Source of the DNA: CAYSPG01 sp964432885
GTDB taxonomy: Bacteria > Bacteroidota > Bacteroidia > AKYH767-A > OLB10
Direction: 5' to 3'
Assembly (NCBI GenBank): GCA_964432885.1
Contig: CAYSPG010000023.1
Location: 1 to 60,737 of the forward strand
DNA length: 60,737 bases
Position numbers and translations under genes: made by a program
Part shown: positions 1-7,778 of the stretch, in pieces
Position numbering within the stretch: position 1 is the stretch's first letter
How the letters are laid out: each line of letters opens with the position of its first letter
Notes under the pieces: generated by a model
Database searches by the model: none
Seen by the model: the letters and a program-made list of their open reading frames with translations, nothing else
What the model was told of the DNA's origin: nothing

Positions 1-395
1 ATGCCATAAGTACCGGTAATGCCTATTGAAAATAAGTAGAAAGTACTATCGTTAGCGGGGTTAGGGACTATGAGTAATTCATTGTACCAGCCTGAACAAA
101 AAATACTATCCCCATTTTGCATTAATTGGTTAGTTGAAGAAAATATTTCTGCAAGATTAGGGTAAGACCACGTGTTTTCTGAATTACCCTGACTATAAAA
201 TAGCAAATTGCCGTTATGGTCAGATATGGAGGCACTCGACCCACGAGAACGGCCACTGCTTGAAAATAATAGTGGGTTTGTAATATTCATAAAATTTATG
301 CCCGCACTATCCCCAAAGCACCATACTCTGTCAGTAAATTGGCATTTAGCAATACTAAAATAAAATATTGAAGTGATTATTAATATAAACCTCAT
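1..395 (-). CDS. Secreted WCFGDSA-family protein, N-terminal part (cut by window edge)
   Basis: Reading from the ATG at 393-395 gives MRFILIITSIFYFSIAKC, a signal peptide, then VWCFGDSAGINF, the same start as the two downstream paralogs (478-2008 and 2571-4073). The frame stays open to base 1, so the C-terminal part lies outside the window. Visible shared blocks include GSSASISDHNGNLLFY and NGDSIFCSGWYNELLIVPNP. By analogy with the complete copy it should be a roughly 500-residue exported beta-propeller-like protein ending in a T9SS sorting domain, but that end is not seen. Function unknown. It is the most downstream member of a minus-strand tandem array. Confidence 0.75.
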   Translation of the reverse strand, partial: MRFILIITSIFYFSIAKCQFTDRVWCFGDSAGINFMNITNPLLFSSSGRSRGSSASISDHNGNLLFYSQGNSENTWSYPNLAEIFSSTNQLMQNGDSIFCSGWYNELLIVPNPANDSTFYLFSIGITGTYG

Positions 396-418
396 TTTAT
401 GATTACTAATTTCACTGT

Positions 419-436
419 GTTCCGAAACTTCGGAAC
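419..436. repeat. Short perfect palindrome between paralogs
   Basis: 8-bp arms GTTCCGAA and TTCGGAAC separated by two bases, in the 82-bp gap between two tandem paralogs. It could form a hairpin (weak terminator of the 478-2008 gene) or be one more dispersed palindrome; no T-run follows it on the minus strand. Confidence 0.4.
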
Positions 437-477
437 GGGTTTGGTAACGCAAACATTATTCATATTATAAATTTATA

Positions 478-2008
478 CTACTCCTTTATTATTTTAATAA
501 CACTCGTATTTTCCTTATCTGTAATTTTTAACAAATAAAACCCCGTTGCTAATTTACTCACATCTATTTTAGTTTGTTTGTTTTTTAACCGCTGCCGCAG
601 TACCGTTTTGCCTGTAACATCTGTAAGTATAGCTTCTGTTTTATCAGGCTCAGAAGGCAACTGCACCGTTAGTTTATCCCTTGCAGGATTAGGCACTGCC
701 GTTACCCCCCTCTCCTTTGGAGAGGGGTTAGGGGTGAGGACAGTTAGTGTATCACACCCACTCCCCGCCCATGCCCCCATCTCATATTCAGGGTTATTGG
801 GCAAGCCCAAATAAGCGCGTTTCCCACCTAAATAAAATCCATAAGGGTTAAAATTACAGCCGTTCCCTATTATATTTGGATTTTCTATTGTGGCAAGGTA
901 CATGTTGTCGGGGTAGTATGCGGTATCGGGGTAGGGATATGTAAAATGGGTAACTGATGAGGCAACACTATCATCCGCTAATAAGCAAGCAACATAAATT
1001 TTCTTATCAGGTCCTAATCTTAAATCTCCTGCAACTCTTCCCCACGAAGAGTTACTGCTAACAATTTGAGCAATGGTATCGGCACTTGCTAATATGTTAG
1101 GTGCAGTTAAATTGTATTGAACGATTGTGGAGGGAATTATATTTTGTGAAACATAAATTAAAGTGTCGTTTGGTGAAAAGCATGAACCCCATGTCCAATC
1201 TACGTTCCCCCCCCCCCAGTTCAGGTTTTATAACAACAGGATTTGAGATTTGCCCTGTGCATCGGTCAAAATCTAATGTCATAATTAAACCTGTAACTGC
1301 TGTATATAAAAATTTGCTGCCATCAGATGAAAAGGTGAAATTTGAAAAACTTGGATAATTTGGAACTGTGCTGTTTAATTTAAAAGGCCCGGTTATACCG
1401 GACGGTGTAACTAAATATTCGAGAATAGTGTCAGAAGCATATAAATTATATCTGTTTTTTGCAATTACCCACCAGTCACGTCCATTGCCGTGCTTAACGG
1501 CCGCAAGTGCATCAATCATTATTTCATTATTTAGTTGTATGTTTTTTTGCACAACCTTACCCAACCCACCGTTATAGTTTAAATCCACTAAAGCATAATG
1601 ATAACCCATAGGAGCACCGTTTATAATTCCTACATAAAAAAGATAGACTTTGGCGCTGTCACCCGGAGACGGAACTACAATCACTTCGTCATACCACCCA
1701 CCAAATATCAACGAATCCCCGTCTTGCATTAAGGTGTTGTTTTTTGTATATACTTCGCCATTCCACGAAAATCCTGTCCCATTAAATAAATCTGTGTCGT
1801 AAGAGCAATATAACTGCAAGTTGCCATTAATGTCGGCTATTGATGTACTACTGCCTTTGCTGCACAATATTGAAGTAGTTGCAGAAGGGTTGTTCAAATT
1901 ATTAAAATCAATACCGGCACTATCACCAAAGCACCAATGGTAGTTTCTTTTTTGTGCATCAGAGTTTACTCCTTGCAACAGCAATAAAATAACTATTAAT
2001 TTTTTCAT
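478..2008 (-). pseudogene. Secreted WCFGDSA-family T9SS protein, frameshifted in a G11 tract
   Basis: The start is the ATG at 2006-2008 (MKKLIVILLL, signal peptide ending near SDAQ). The N-terminal frame runs WCFGDSAGIDF to KPELGGG, then derails and stops at 1097. The downstream part continues in another frame to 478 and ends in a type A sorting domain (AVPNPARDKLTVQLP ... LATGFYLLKITDKEN). The join is an uninterrupted run of 11 C on the plus strand (1207-1217). Removing one base restores PELGGGNVDWTWG, which matches the intact paralog (PEVGSGGSNWTWG) in length, and the span is then 509 codons. Either the tract is a phase-variable slip site or it is a homopolymer sequencing error. An in-frame palindromic repeat (707-739) encodes LTPNPSPKERG just before the sorting domain. 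Confidence 0.8.
707..739. repeat. In-frame palindromic repeat (SPKERG type)
   Basis: Perfect 9-bp arms CCCCTCTCC / GGAGAGGGG with a TTT loop at 707-727, followed by TTAGGGGTGAGG. On the coding (minus) strand it reads LTPNPSPKERG, between the propeller part and the T9SS sorting domain. Near-identical elements occur at 2806-2838 and 40572-40590. Confidence 0.8.
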
Positions 2009-2054
2009 AATAGAAAAGGAGAGGATGAGCAAAAGCGAATCCTCTCCTTTTAAT

Positions 2055-2567
2055 TTATTTTATAATAGTTAGTTTTTGTTTTTTAACAACTTCATTTGCA
2101 GAAACACGTAGCAAGTAAATCCCTTTAGATAAGGCATGGGTATTAATTTGAGCATATTCTCCTTCACTGCAATTTAAACTTTCTTTTAAAACCACTTCAC
2201 CCATTGCATTTGTAATTGAATAATCAAACCTATTTGAAGTGCATTTTACAAAAACAATATCCTGAGCGGGGTTGGGATAAATATCTATAAAATCCTGTTG
2301 GCTATTTTCTTTCACAAGTTCCTGCTGCTCATCTTTTATCCTGTACTGTTGCATTAATAAAAGTTTGTCATCCACGTAAATACCCAGCATTGCTCTTGCC
2401 CAATACACTGATTCCACCTGACGGGTCGCCAGCGTGTGCCAGCGGGTTGTGCCCCCGTCAGGTCTGTTGGCAATGGCTTCAAGTGTTTCAGTTGGTTGGT
2501 AAATCATAGATAAGCTGTTTTGAATATTTATAATGGAAACAATAAATGCCATTAGTAGTACTTTCAT
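2055..2567 (-). CDS. Small T9SS type A sorting-domain protein
   Basis: 170 residues. A signal peptide (MKVLLMAFIVSIINI) leads into a short region without a recognisable domain, then a type A C-terminal sorting domain: IYPNPAQDIVFVKC, ITNAMGEVVLKESL and ALSKGIYLLRVSANE, ending KLTIIK. It is exported through Sec and T9SS if functional. Its start is only 3 bases from the stop of the upstream paralog (2571-4073), so they are probably cotranscribed. Residues 35-51 (RPDGGTTRWHTLATRQV) are encoded by an imperfect palindrome at 2416-2463, so a good part of the mature region is repeat-derived. It may be a remnant in which a passenger domain was lost and only the sorting tail remains. Function unknown. 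Confidence 0.6.
   Translation of the reverse strand: MKVLLMAFIVSIINIQNSLSMIYQPTETLEAIANRPDGGTTRWHTLATRQVESVYWARAMLGIYVDDKLLLMQQYRIKDEQQELVKENSQQDFIDIYPNPAQDIVFVKCTSNRFDYSITNAMGEVVLKESLNCSEGEYAQINTHALSKGIYLLRVSANEVVKKQKLTIIK
2416..2463. repeat. In-frame palindromic repeat (RPDGGTTR type)
   Basis: Perfect 10-bp arms ACCTGACGGG (2416-2425) and CCCGTCAGGT (2454-2463) around a 28-base loop, wholly inside the coding region of the small T9SS protein and read in frame. Confidence 0.75.
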
Positions 2568-2570
2568 TTT

Positions 2571-4073
2571 TTATTGTTTTACAAACTTAGCACTATAACT
2601 TTTTTCTTTAGTAAGCAAATGAATAAAATAAATACCGGCATGTAAAGAGGTAATGTTTATTTGTGTTTGGTTTTGCATTACTTCTTGTTCTTGTATTATT
2701 TTACCTGGTGCATCTGTAATTGTTATTTTGGCATTTAATAAAACAGTTTTTTCTATTACAACAGTAATGGTATTGTTTGCAGGGTTAGGAAACACCTCCA
2801 GTGTCCCCCTCTCCTGTGGTGAGGGGTTAGGGGTGAGGCCGGTGAGTGTATCGCATGGTGAACCCATCAACGCCCCCATCTCATAATCTGGGTTATTGGG
2901 TAAGCCCCAATAGCTGCGTTTACCGCCTAAATAAAATCCATAAGGATTAAAATGACACCCTGCGCCTATTACATTGGGGCTGTCTATGGTAGCAAGGTAC
3001 ATGTTATCGGGGTGATATGCCGTATCAGGATAGGGGTAATTAAAACTTCCCAATGTATCTGACCATGCACAGGCAACATAAATTTTTCCATCGGGCCCAA
3101 GTTTTAACGCTCCGGCATTACGTGCAAAAGCGGGGCTGCTTGGCATTATAAGAGCAAAAGTATCTGCACTTGCTGCAATATTTGGGGCATATAAATTATA
3201 TTGGATTATTTTAGAAGGAACATCTATATGTGACACATAGATTAAACTATCGTTGGGAGAAAAACAGGAACCCCAAGTCCAATTTGACCCACCACTACCC
3301 ACTTCCGGTTTAATAATAATTGGATTTGAAATCTGTCCATTACACCGATCAAAGTCCAATGTCATTATTAAACCCGTTATAGCAGTGTATAATAACTTAC
3401 TACCATCAGATGAAAATGTAAAATTTGCAAAGCCCGGACCATTGGCAACGGTAGTATTTAATTTATAAGGACCAAGAACTCCGGCAGGTGTTACTAAGTA
3501 TTGAAGAAGGGTGTCTGAGTTGTACAAATTGAATCTGTGTTTTGCAATCACCCACCAATCGCGCCCATTGCCGTGTTTCACGGCTGCCATAACATCAGTC
3601 ATTAAGGAAATAAATAATGGTACATTCTTTTGTACAACTTGCCCTAAGCCGTTGTTTTGAATTATATCAATTTTTGAATAATGTATTCCGGACAACCCGC
3701 TATTTGTAATCCCATTACTAAATAGGTAGAAATTATTCTGGGATGCTGGGTCAGGTAAGGCAACTAGCTCGTGATACCAGCCTTGCCCCACGATATTTAC
3801 TCCATTTGACATAATGGAATCATTAAAGGTTTTAACAAGAGTTGTATTGCCAGTAACTGTTGCCCTAGTAAAGGCATAGTAAATTAAACCACCTGTATCA
3901 GCAATGCTAACACAGCTTCCTCTAGAAATTACGGTACTGCTAAAAGCAGTCACACTTGCCCCAAAAAAGTCTATTCGTGCGCTGTCTCCAAAGCACCATA
4001 CACTATTGTTTAATTGAGAAAAAGCATTGTTGGCAATAAATATTAGTAGTAATAGGAGTTGAATTTTTTTCAT
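2571..4073 (-). CDS. Secreted WCFGDSA-family T9SS type A protein (intact copy)
   Basis: 500 residues from the ATG at 4071-4073; the upstream in-frame ATG at 4098-4100 is rejected because it lies inside a 20-bp inverted repeat and adds residues before the signal peptide MKKIQLLLLLIFIANNAFSQ. The mature part opens with VWCFGDSARIDF, then blocks typical of the family: GWYHELVALPDP, MAAVKHGNGRDWWVIAKHRF, FTFSSDGSKLLY and WTWGSCFSPNDSLIYVS, suggestive of a beta-propeller. NPSPQERG near the end comes from a palindromic repeat (2806-2838). A type A sorting domain follows (VFPNPANNTITVVI ... LHAGIYFIHLL). It is probably exported to the cell surface by T9SS. The substrate or partner is unknown. It is the complete reference copy for the frameshifted paralog. 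Confidence 0.8.
   Translation of the reverse strand: MKKIQLLLLLIFIANNAFSQLNNSVWCFGDSARIDFFGASVTAFSSTVISRGSCVSIADTGGLIYYAFTRATVTGNTTLVKTFNDSIMSNGVNIVGQGWYHELVALPDPASQNNFYLFSNGITNSGLSGIHYSKIDIIQNNGLGQVVQKNVPLFISLMTDVMAAVKHGNGRDWWVIAKHRFNLYNSDTLLQYLVTPAGVLGPYKLNTTVANGPGFANFTFSSDGSKLLYTAITGLIMTLDFDRCNGQISNPIIIKPEVGSGGSNWTWGSCFSPNDSLIYVSHIDVPSKIIQYNLYAPNIAASADTFALIMPSSPAFARNAGALKLGPDGKIYVACAWSDTLGSFNYPYPDTAYHPDNMYLATIDSPNVIGAGCHFNPYGFYLGGKRSYWGLPNNPDYEMGALMGSPCDTLTGLTPNPSPQERGTLEVFPNPANNTITVVIEKTVLLNAKITITDAPGKIIQEQEVMQNQTQINITSLHAGIYFIHLLTKEKSYSAKFVKQ
2806..2838. repeat. In-frame palindromic repeat (SPQERG variant)
   Basis: Arms CCCCTCTCC / GGTGAGGGG around TGT (2806-2826) followed by TTAGGGGTGAGG; encodes LTPNPSPQERG on the minus strand at the same relative place as in the neighbouring paralog. 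Confidence 0.75.
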
Positions 4074-4079
4074 ATAAAT

Positions 4080-4123
4080 AAATCTGATAATGGAAAACAT
4101 ATTTGTTTTCCATTATCAGATTT
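4080..4123. repeat. Perfect 20-bp inverted repeat in the 5' region of the T9SS gene
   Basis: 20-bp arms at 4080-4099 and 4104-4123 with a 4-base loop. The hairpin ends 6 bases before the ATG of the 2571-4073 gene, so on its mRNA it would sit directly against the start codon. It could instead terminate transcription reading in from the decayed gene upstream. A T-rich stretch follows it on the plus strand, but no plus-strand gene ends here. Confidence 0.7.
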
Positions 4124-4133
4124 TATTTTTTAA

Positions 4134-4233
4134 TTATTTAACAACAACAAATTTAGCTTTGCGGCTTTGATTAGCTGTAGCTATATTTAACTCCGAAGGA
4201 CTCCTTTGGAGGGGTTTTTGATTGGGTATTCAT
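4134..4233 (-). pseudogene. Decayed C-terminus of another T9SS protein
   Basis: On the minus strand a short open frame ends NIATANQSRKAKFVVVK and stop (TAA near 4137), which is what the last strand of a T9SS type A sorting domain looks like. Upstream of it the frame meets a stop within about 30 codons and passes through a CCTCCAAAGGAG/CTCCTTTGGAGG palindrome of the dispersed kind. I read it as the tail end of a further tandem paralog that has been lost. Confidence 0.45.
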
Positions 4234-4471
4234 GATATGTGGGGTATAGTTTATTACTTATAGTTCATTGTTTACCGCCAACTGCCTACTGCAAAACTTC
4301 CTACTCCTACCTGCAATATTACCACTCATCGCCAACCCCTCGTCCCATAACACCTGTCCCTCGTCCTTTTTTCGCCACCCCTAAAGTATATAATAAAAAG
4401 CACAGGCGGACACGGATGTTGATATTTTTTTGTGCGGCTGTCATTTTCTCTTATTACAAAATGATTTTGTA

Positions 4472-4744
4472 ATGTAAGGAAGGGGCTTACTCATGTAAGC
4501 GAGTTATTTACTCATGTACGGAAGGAGCTTGCTTATGTGCGGAAACAGCAACCGCATGTAAGGAAGGAGCTTACTCATGTAAGGAAGGGGCTTGCTCATG
4601 TACAGAAACGGCAACCGCATGTAAGAAAAGAGCTTGCTCATGTAAGGAAGCAGCAACGGCATGTAAGAAAGGTGCTTGCTCATGTAAGGAAATAGCAACC
4701 GAATGTGCGGGAGCAGCTTCCTCATGTGCGGAAATGGCAACCGC
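4472..4744. repeat. 21-bp minisatellite, 13 units
   Basis: Thirteen head-to-tail units of exactly 21 bp, each beginning ATG (usually ATGTAAGGAA or ATGTGCGGAA). Two subtypes differ in the second half: A ends GGAGCTTGCTC and B ends ACAGCAACCGC. After an irregular start they alternate A-B for the last six units. The period is 7 codons, so long frames appear on both strands, but no start signal or non-repetitive domain supports a protein. The flanks (4234-4471 and 4745-4977) hold no gene that I can recognise; the right flank is very AT-rich and leads to the gene at 4978. Confidence 0.9.
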
Positions 4745-4977
4745 ATGAAAGTAAATGATGGCACAAACGTGCAATAGCAACAAACTATTTACAAACCCGG
4801 TGAAATTTTTTGTCCTGATTTTCAGTTAATTGGCAACTGTTTTTAAAAACAAGGCAACCTTAAAGCCCATAAATACATATAAATACCAAAACTTAAATTT
4901 TTTTAAACGCGCATTAAAAAAATTCAAAGTTAAATTAAACAAGTTATATTAATAATTAATTTTAAAAAAGAAAAAAA

Positions 4978-5604
4978 ATGATTAACACATTAATTCAGCC
5001 CAAACTTGGGCTAAGCAAAAAAACCGATGCTGCTTTGCTTGAATATGCAAACAACATTGTGGTAAAGTTAGAATTGCACGAAAGCAGTTTTCCGGGTATT
5101 GACATTGATGCGCTAAAGGCCGCACGTGACAATTACAATGCAAAACTATCGGTTGTTCAACATGGCACACCGGCAGCCACAGCCGCTAAAAACGATGCCC
5201 GTGTGGTATTGGAAAACATACTGCGTAATACGGCCAACGATTGTGCAGCAATTGCCGATGGCAACGAAGCCCTGTTTTTATTAAGCGGATTTGAAATTAA
5301 ATCAAAACCCACCCCTTCGGGGTTGCTGCCCGCACCTGATAAGTTTAACATTAAAGTGGGGCCTTTTGATGGTTCGCTTGAGGTTATTTTTAAGTCGGTA
5401 AAAAATGCGTATTCGTACGAAATATTTTATGGCGAAAATCTTGACAATCCTGATTCATGGACAAAGTTTAAAGTAACCACTGCCGGCCGCATTGTAATTG
5501 GCGAATTGCAAAGCGGTGTGTTTTACAGTGCGCGTGTGCGCGCTGTGGGCACCAAAGGCAAAAAAGGTACATGGAGTGAAATAGTTACCCGCAAAACCTA
5601 CTAA
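4978..5604 (+). CDS. Hypothetical protein with fibronectin III-like C-terminal domain
   Basis: 208 residues, ATG preceded by an A-rich leader. Residues 1-105 look helical (ALLEYANNIVVKLELHESS, ARVVLENILRNTANDCAAIADG). Residues 120-208 resemble a fibronectin type III fold: FNIKVGPFDGSLEVIFKSV, AYSYEIFYGENLDNPDSW and FYSARVRAVGTKGKKGTWSE. No signal peptide or sorting tail is visible, so it is probably cytoplasmic or part of an assembly. A good intrinsic terminator follows at 5673. It stands alone as a transcription unit, just downstream of the minisatellite. Function unknown. Confidence 0.75.
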   Translation: MINTLIQPKLGLSKKTDAALLEYANNIVVKLELHESSFPGIDIDALKAARDNYNAKLSVVQHGTPAATAAKNDARVVLENILRNTANDCAAIADGNEALFLLSGFEIKSKPTPSGLLPAPDKFNIKVGPFDGSLEVIFKSVKNAYSYEIFYGENLDNPDSWTKFKVTTAGRIVIGELQSGVFYSARVRAVGTKGKKGTWSEIVTRKTY

Positions 5605-5672
5605 CTCCCGGTATAAGGCTACAGCCGCATTTGCGGATGCTTGCGAAGGCCTTACTCCTTATAATTTTTACT

Positions 5673-5709
5673 AAAAGCACAGGTGCTTAAATGCGCTTGT
5701 GCTTTTTTT
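5673..5709 (+). terminator. Intrinsic terminator
   Basis: 14-bp stem AAAAGCACAGGTGC / GCGCTTGTGCTTTT (two G-U pairs), 6-base loop, T-run to 5709; ends the 4978-5604 transcript. Confidence 0.8.
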
Positions 5710-5828
5710 ATTTGATATAGCCTGTTTAAAATTTATACATTTAATCGATTGCATTACGTTTATCAATTATACACATAAAAAAGGGGTTAAACCCGGTTTT
5801 TAAGTATCATTACCAAAAATTTTTGTTA

Positions 5829-7127
5829 ATGAACATTTTATTACTTGGCCAGGGCGGGCGCGAACATGCCATTGCATGGAAACTTGCGCAAAGCAAGCAG
5901 CTTACCAAACTTTTTATTGCCCCCGGCAATGCAGGCACCGTGCAATGCGGCACCAATGTGGATATAAACCCGCTTGACTTTGCAGCCATAAAAGATTTTG
6001 TGCTTGCACAGCAAATTACCATGGTAGTGGTAGGCCCCGAGGAGCCATTGGTAAAAGGTATTGTTGATTTTTTTACGGCCGATGCCCAGCTTAAAAACAT
6101 TGCTGTAATAGGCCCTGCAGCCAACGGTGCGCAGCTTGAAGGCAGCAAAGATTTTGCAAAACAGTTTATGCAACGGCACGGCATACCCACAGCCCGTTAC
6201 CAAACGTTTACTAAAAACGATGTGCAGCAGGGTTATGCTTTTTTGCAATCGTTAAAACCACCGTATGTTTTAAAAGCCGATGGGCTTGCTGCCGGCAAAG
6301 GCGTGTTAATTATTGATGCACTTGAGCAGGCTAAAGCCGAATTGCATGCACTGCTTACCGATAACCGCTTTGGCGCTGCGGCCAATAAAGTGGTGATTGA
6401 AGAATTTTTACACGGTGTAGAAATGTCGGTGTTTGTATTAACCGATGGCAGCAGTTATAAAATATTGCCCAATGCAAAAGACTACAAACGCATTGGCGAA
6501 AACGACACAGGCCCCAATACGGGTGGCATGGGGGCAGTTTCACCGGTACCGTTTGCTAATGAGGCGCTGATGCAAAAAATTGAACAAAAAATTATAGTGC
6601 CCACCGTTAACGGAATTAAAAACGACAACCTTACTTATTGTGGTTTTATTTTTATTGGCTTAATGGTTGCCCATGCAGGCACCCCTGCAGCCGAGCCTTA
6701 TGTGATAGAGTACAACTGCCGCATGGGCGACCCCGAAACCGAAGTAGTAATGCCACGCATAAAATCCGATTTGCTTGAACTTTTTATTGCCATAGCCGAA
6801 AAACGCCTTGATGCATGTGCGGTTGAGATAGATGACCAAAGCGCGGTTACGGTAATGCTGGTTTCGGGTGGTTACCCTGATGTGTATGAAAAAGGAAAAA
6901 CAATTGAGGGGCTGCAAAAGCCAACGGCAAGTTTACTGTTTCATGCGGGTACCAAAACACAAAACCAAAACACGGTAACCAACGGTGGGCGTGTGCTTGC
7001 GGTTACATCTTTGGCGCCAATAACAAAAGATGCGCTGCACATGTCATACCATTCAATAAAAAATATTGCATTTGATGCCGTGTATTTTAGAAAAGATATT
7101 GGCAACGATTTGGAAAAGTTTTTTTAA
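5829..7127 (+). CDS. purD: Phosphoribosylamine-glycine ligase (GAR synthetase)
   Basis: 432 residues, the usual length. It ligates phosphoribosylamine and glycine with ATP, the second step of de novo purine synthesis, in the cytoplasm. N-terminal MNILLLGQGGREHAIAWKLA is the PurD dinucleotide-like start. The ATP-grasp domain shows YVLKADGLAAGKGVLI, GPNTGGMGAVSPVPF and the signature YNCRMGDPETEVVMPR near residue 300. ATG 5829 was chosen over an in-frame TTG six bases upstream because the conserved sequence begins at MNILLLG. The gene ends tail-to-tail with cvpA, the two stop codons overlapping by 4 bases. Confidence 0.97.
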   Translation: MNILLLGQGGREHAIAWKLAQSKQLTKLFIAPGNAGTVQCGTNVDINPLDFAAIKDFVLAQQITMVVVGPEEPLVKGIVDFFTADAQLKNIAVIGPAANGAQLEGSKDFAKQFMQRHGIPTARYQTFTKNDVQQGYAFLQSLKPPYVLKADGLAAGKGVLIIDALEQAKAELHALLTDNRFGAAANKVVIEEFLHGVEMSVFVLTDGSSYKILPNAKDYKRIGENDTGPNTGGMGAVSPVPFANEALMQKIEQKIIVPTVNGIKNDNLTYCGFIFIGLMVAHAGTPAAEPYVIEYNCRMGDPETEVVMPRIKSDLLELFIAIAEKRLDACAVEIDDQSAVTVMLVSGGYPDVYEKGKTIEGLQKPTASLLFHAGTKTQNQNTVTNGGRVLAVTSLAPITKDALHMSYHSIKNIAFDAVYFRKDIGNDLEKFF

Positions 7128-7657
7128 TGCCGTTGTTGTTTTTCTTCTTGTTTCAGATGTTGGTTAAACTCATTTTTTAAATCCTGAAATGCGGGATTTA
7201 GAAAAGTGGCTGTGCTTAACACCGGCTGGTAAAGTTTCGATTCGGTTTTGGTTTGGTTATTTATAAAATTAAACTGCGGCTCAAGCGATTTTAACCCCCA
7301 TAAAATCACACTTACAACAAGCGCAAATTTTAGCAGGCCAAACACAGCACCAAAAATTTTATTTATGGCATTTAAATCGCCTGCTTTTAAAATTCCTTCA
7401 AGCAGTTTTGCGTACAATAAAAAAACAGCCATTATAATTCCCAGCACAATAAAAAACGAAACCCAATGAGGCAGCATGCTGTCCTTGTCCATAAACGAAA
7501 CAAGCATGGCCTCTACCCATCCCGAAAGTTTAAATGCTGCGTATAAGCCAATGATAAGTCCTATGATAAAAGCCACTTCGTAAACAACCCCACGCTTAAA
7601 CCCTTTGTAGGCTCCCCATAAAAGTGGGATGGCAATTACTACGTCTAAGATGTTCAT
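7124..7657 (-). CDS. cvpA: CvpA family membrane protein
   Basis: 177 residues with about four hydrophobic segments (AFIIGLIIGLYAAFKL, WVSFFIVLGIIMAVFLLY, IFGAVFGLLKFALVVSVIL) and the CvpA opening NILDVVIAIPLLWGAYKGFKRG. CvpA proteins are inner-membrane proteins first linked to colicin V production and later to envelope and bile stress; the biochemical role is unclear. The C-terminus is charged and cytoplasmic (HLKQEEKQQRH). It overlaps the purD stop by 4 bases on the opposite strand, so the two transcripts must be convergent. Confidence 0.88.
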   Translation of the reverse strand: MNILDVVIAIPLLWGAYKGFKRGVVYEVAFIIGLIIGLYAAFKLSGWVEAMLVSFMDKDSMLPHWVSFFIVLGIIMAVFLLYAKLLEGILKAGDLNAINKIFGAVFGLLKFALVVSVILWGLKSLEPQFNFINNQTKTESKLYQPVLSTATFLNPAFQDLKNEFNQHLKQEEKQQRH

Positions 7658-7778
7658 TGTTATTTATTAACGAATACGAATAGGTACGAATTTACGAATG
7701 ACAACTTCATAATAGTATGTACATGCTGCATTAGCAGTAAACCAATTAGTTGATTTGTATAAAGTATGGTTTGTTAGT

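Noticed and set aside
169..174. CACGTG at 169-174, 5123-5128 and 51376-51381 as further parS sites
   Set aside because: Flanks do not carry GTTT/AAAC; only the central six bases match.
4504..4764. Heptad-like 86-residue frame (MSKLLPYMRLLFPYM...) on the minus strand over the minisatellite
   Set aside because: It consists only of the 21-bp units read in frame; the other strand and frame are equally open, and there is no start context.
5810..6190. 126-residue minus-strand frame opposite purD
   Set aside because: Shadow frame of a strongly conserved gene, no independent signal.
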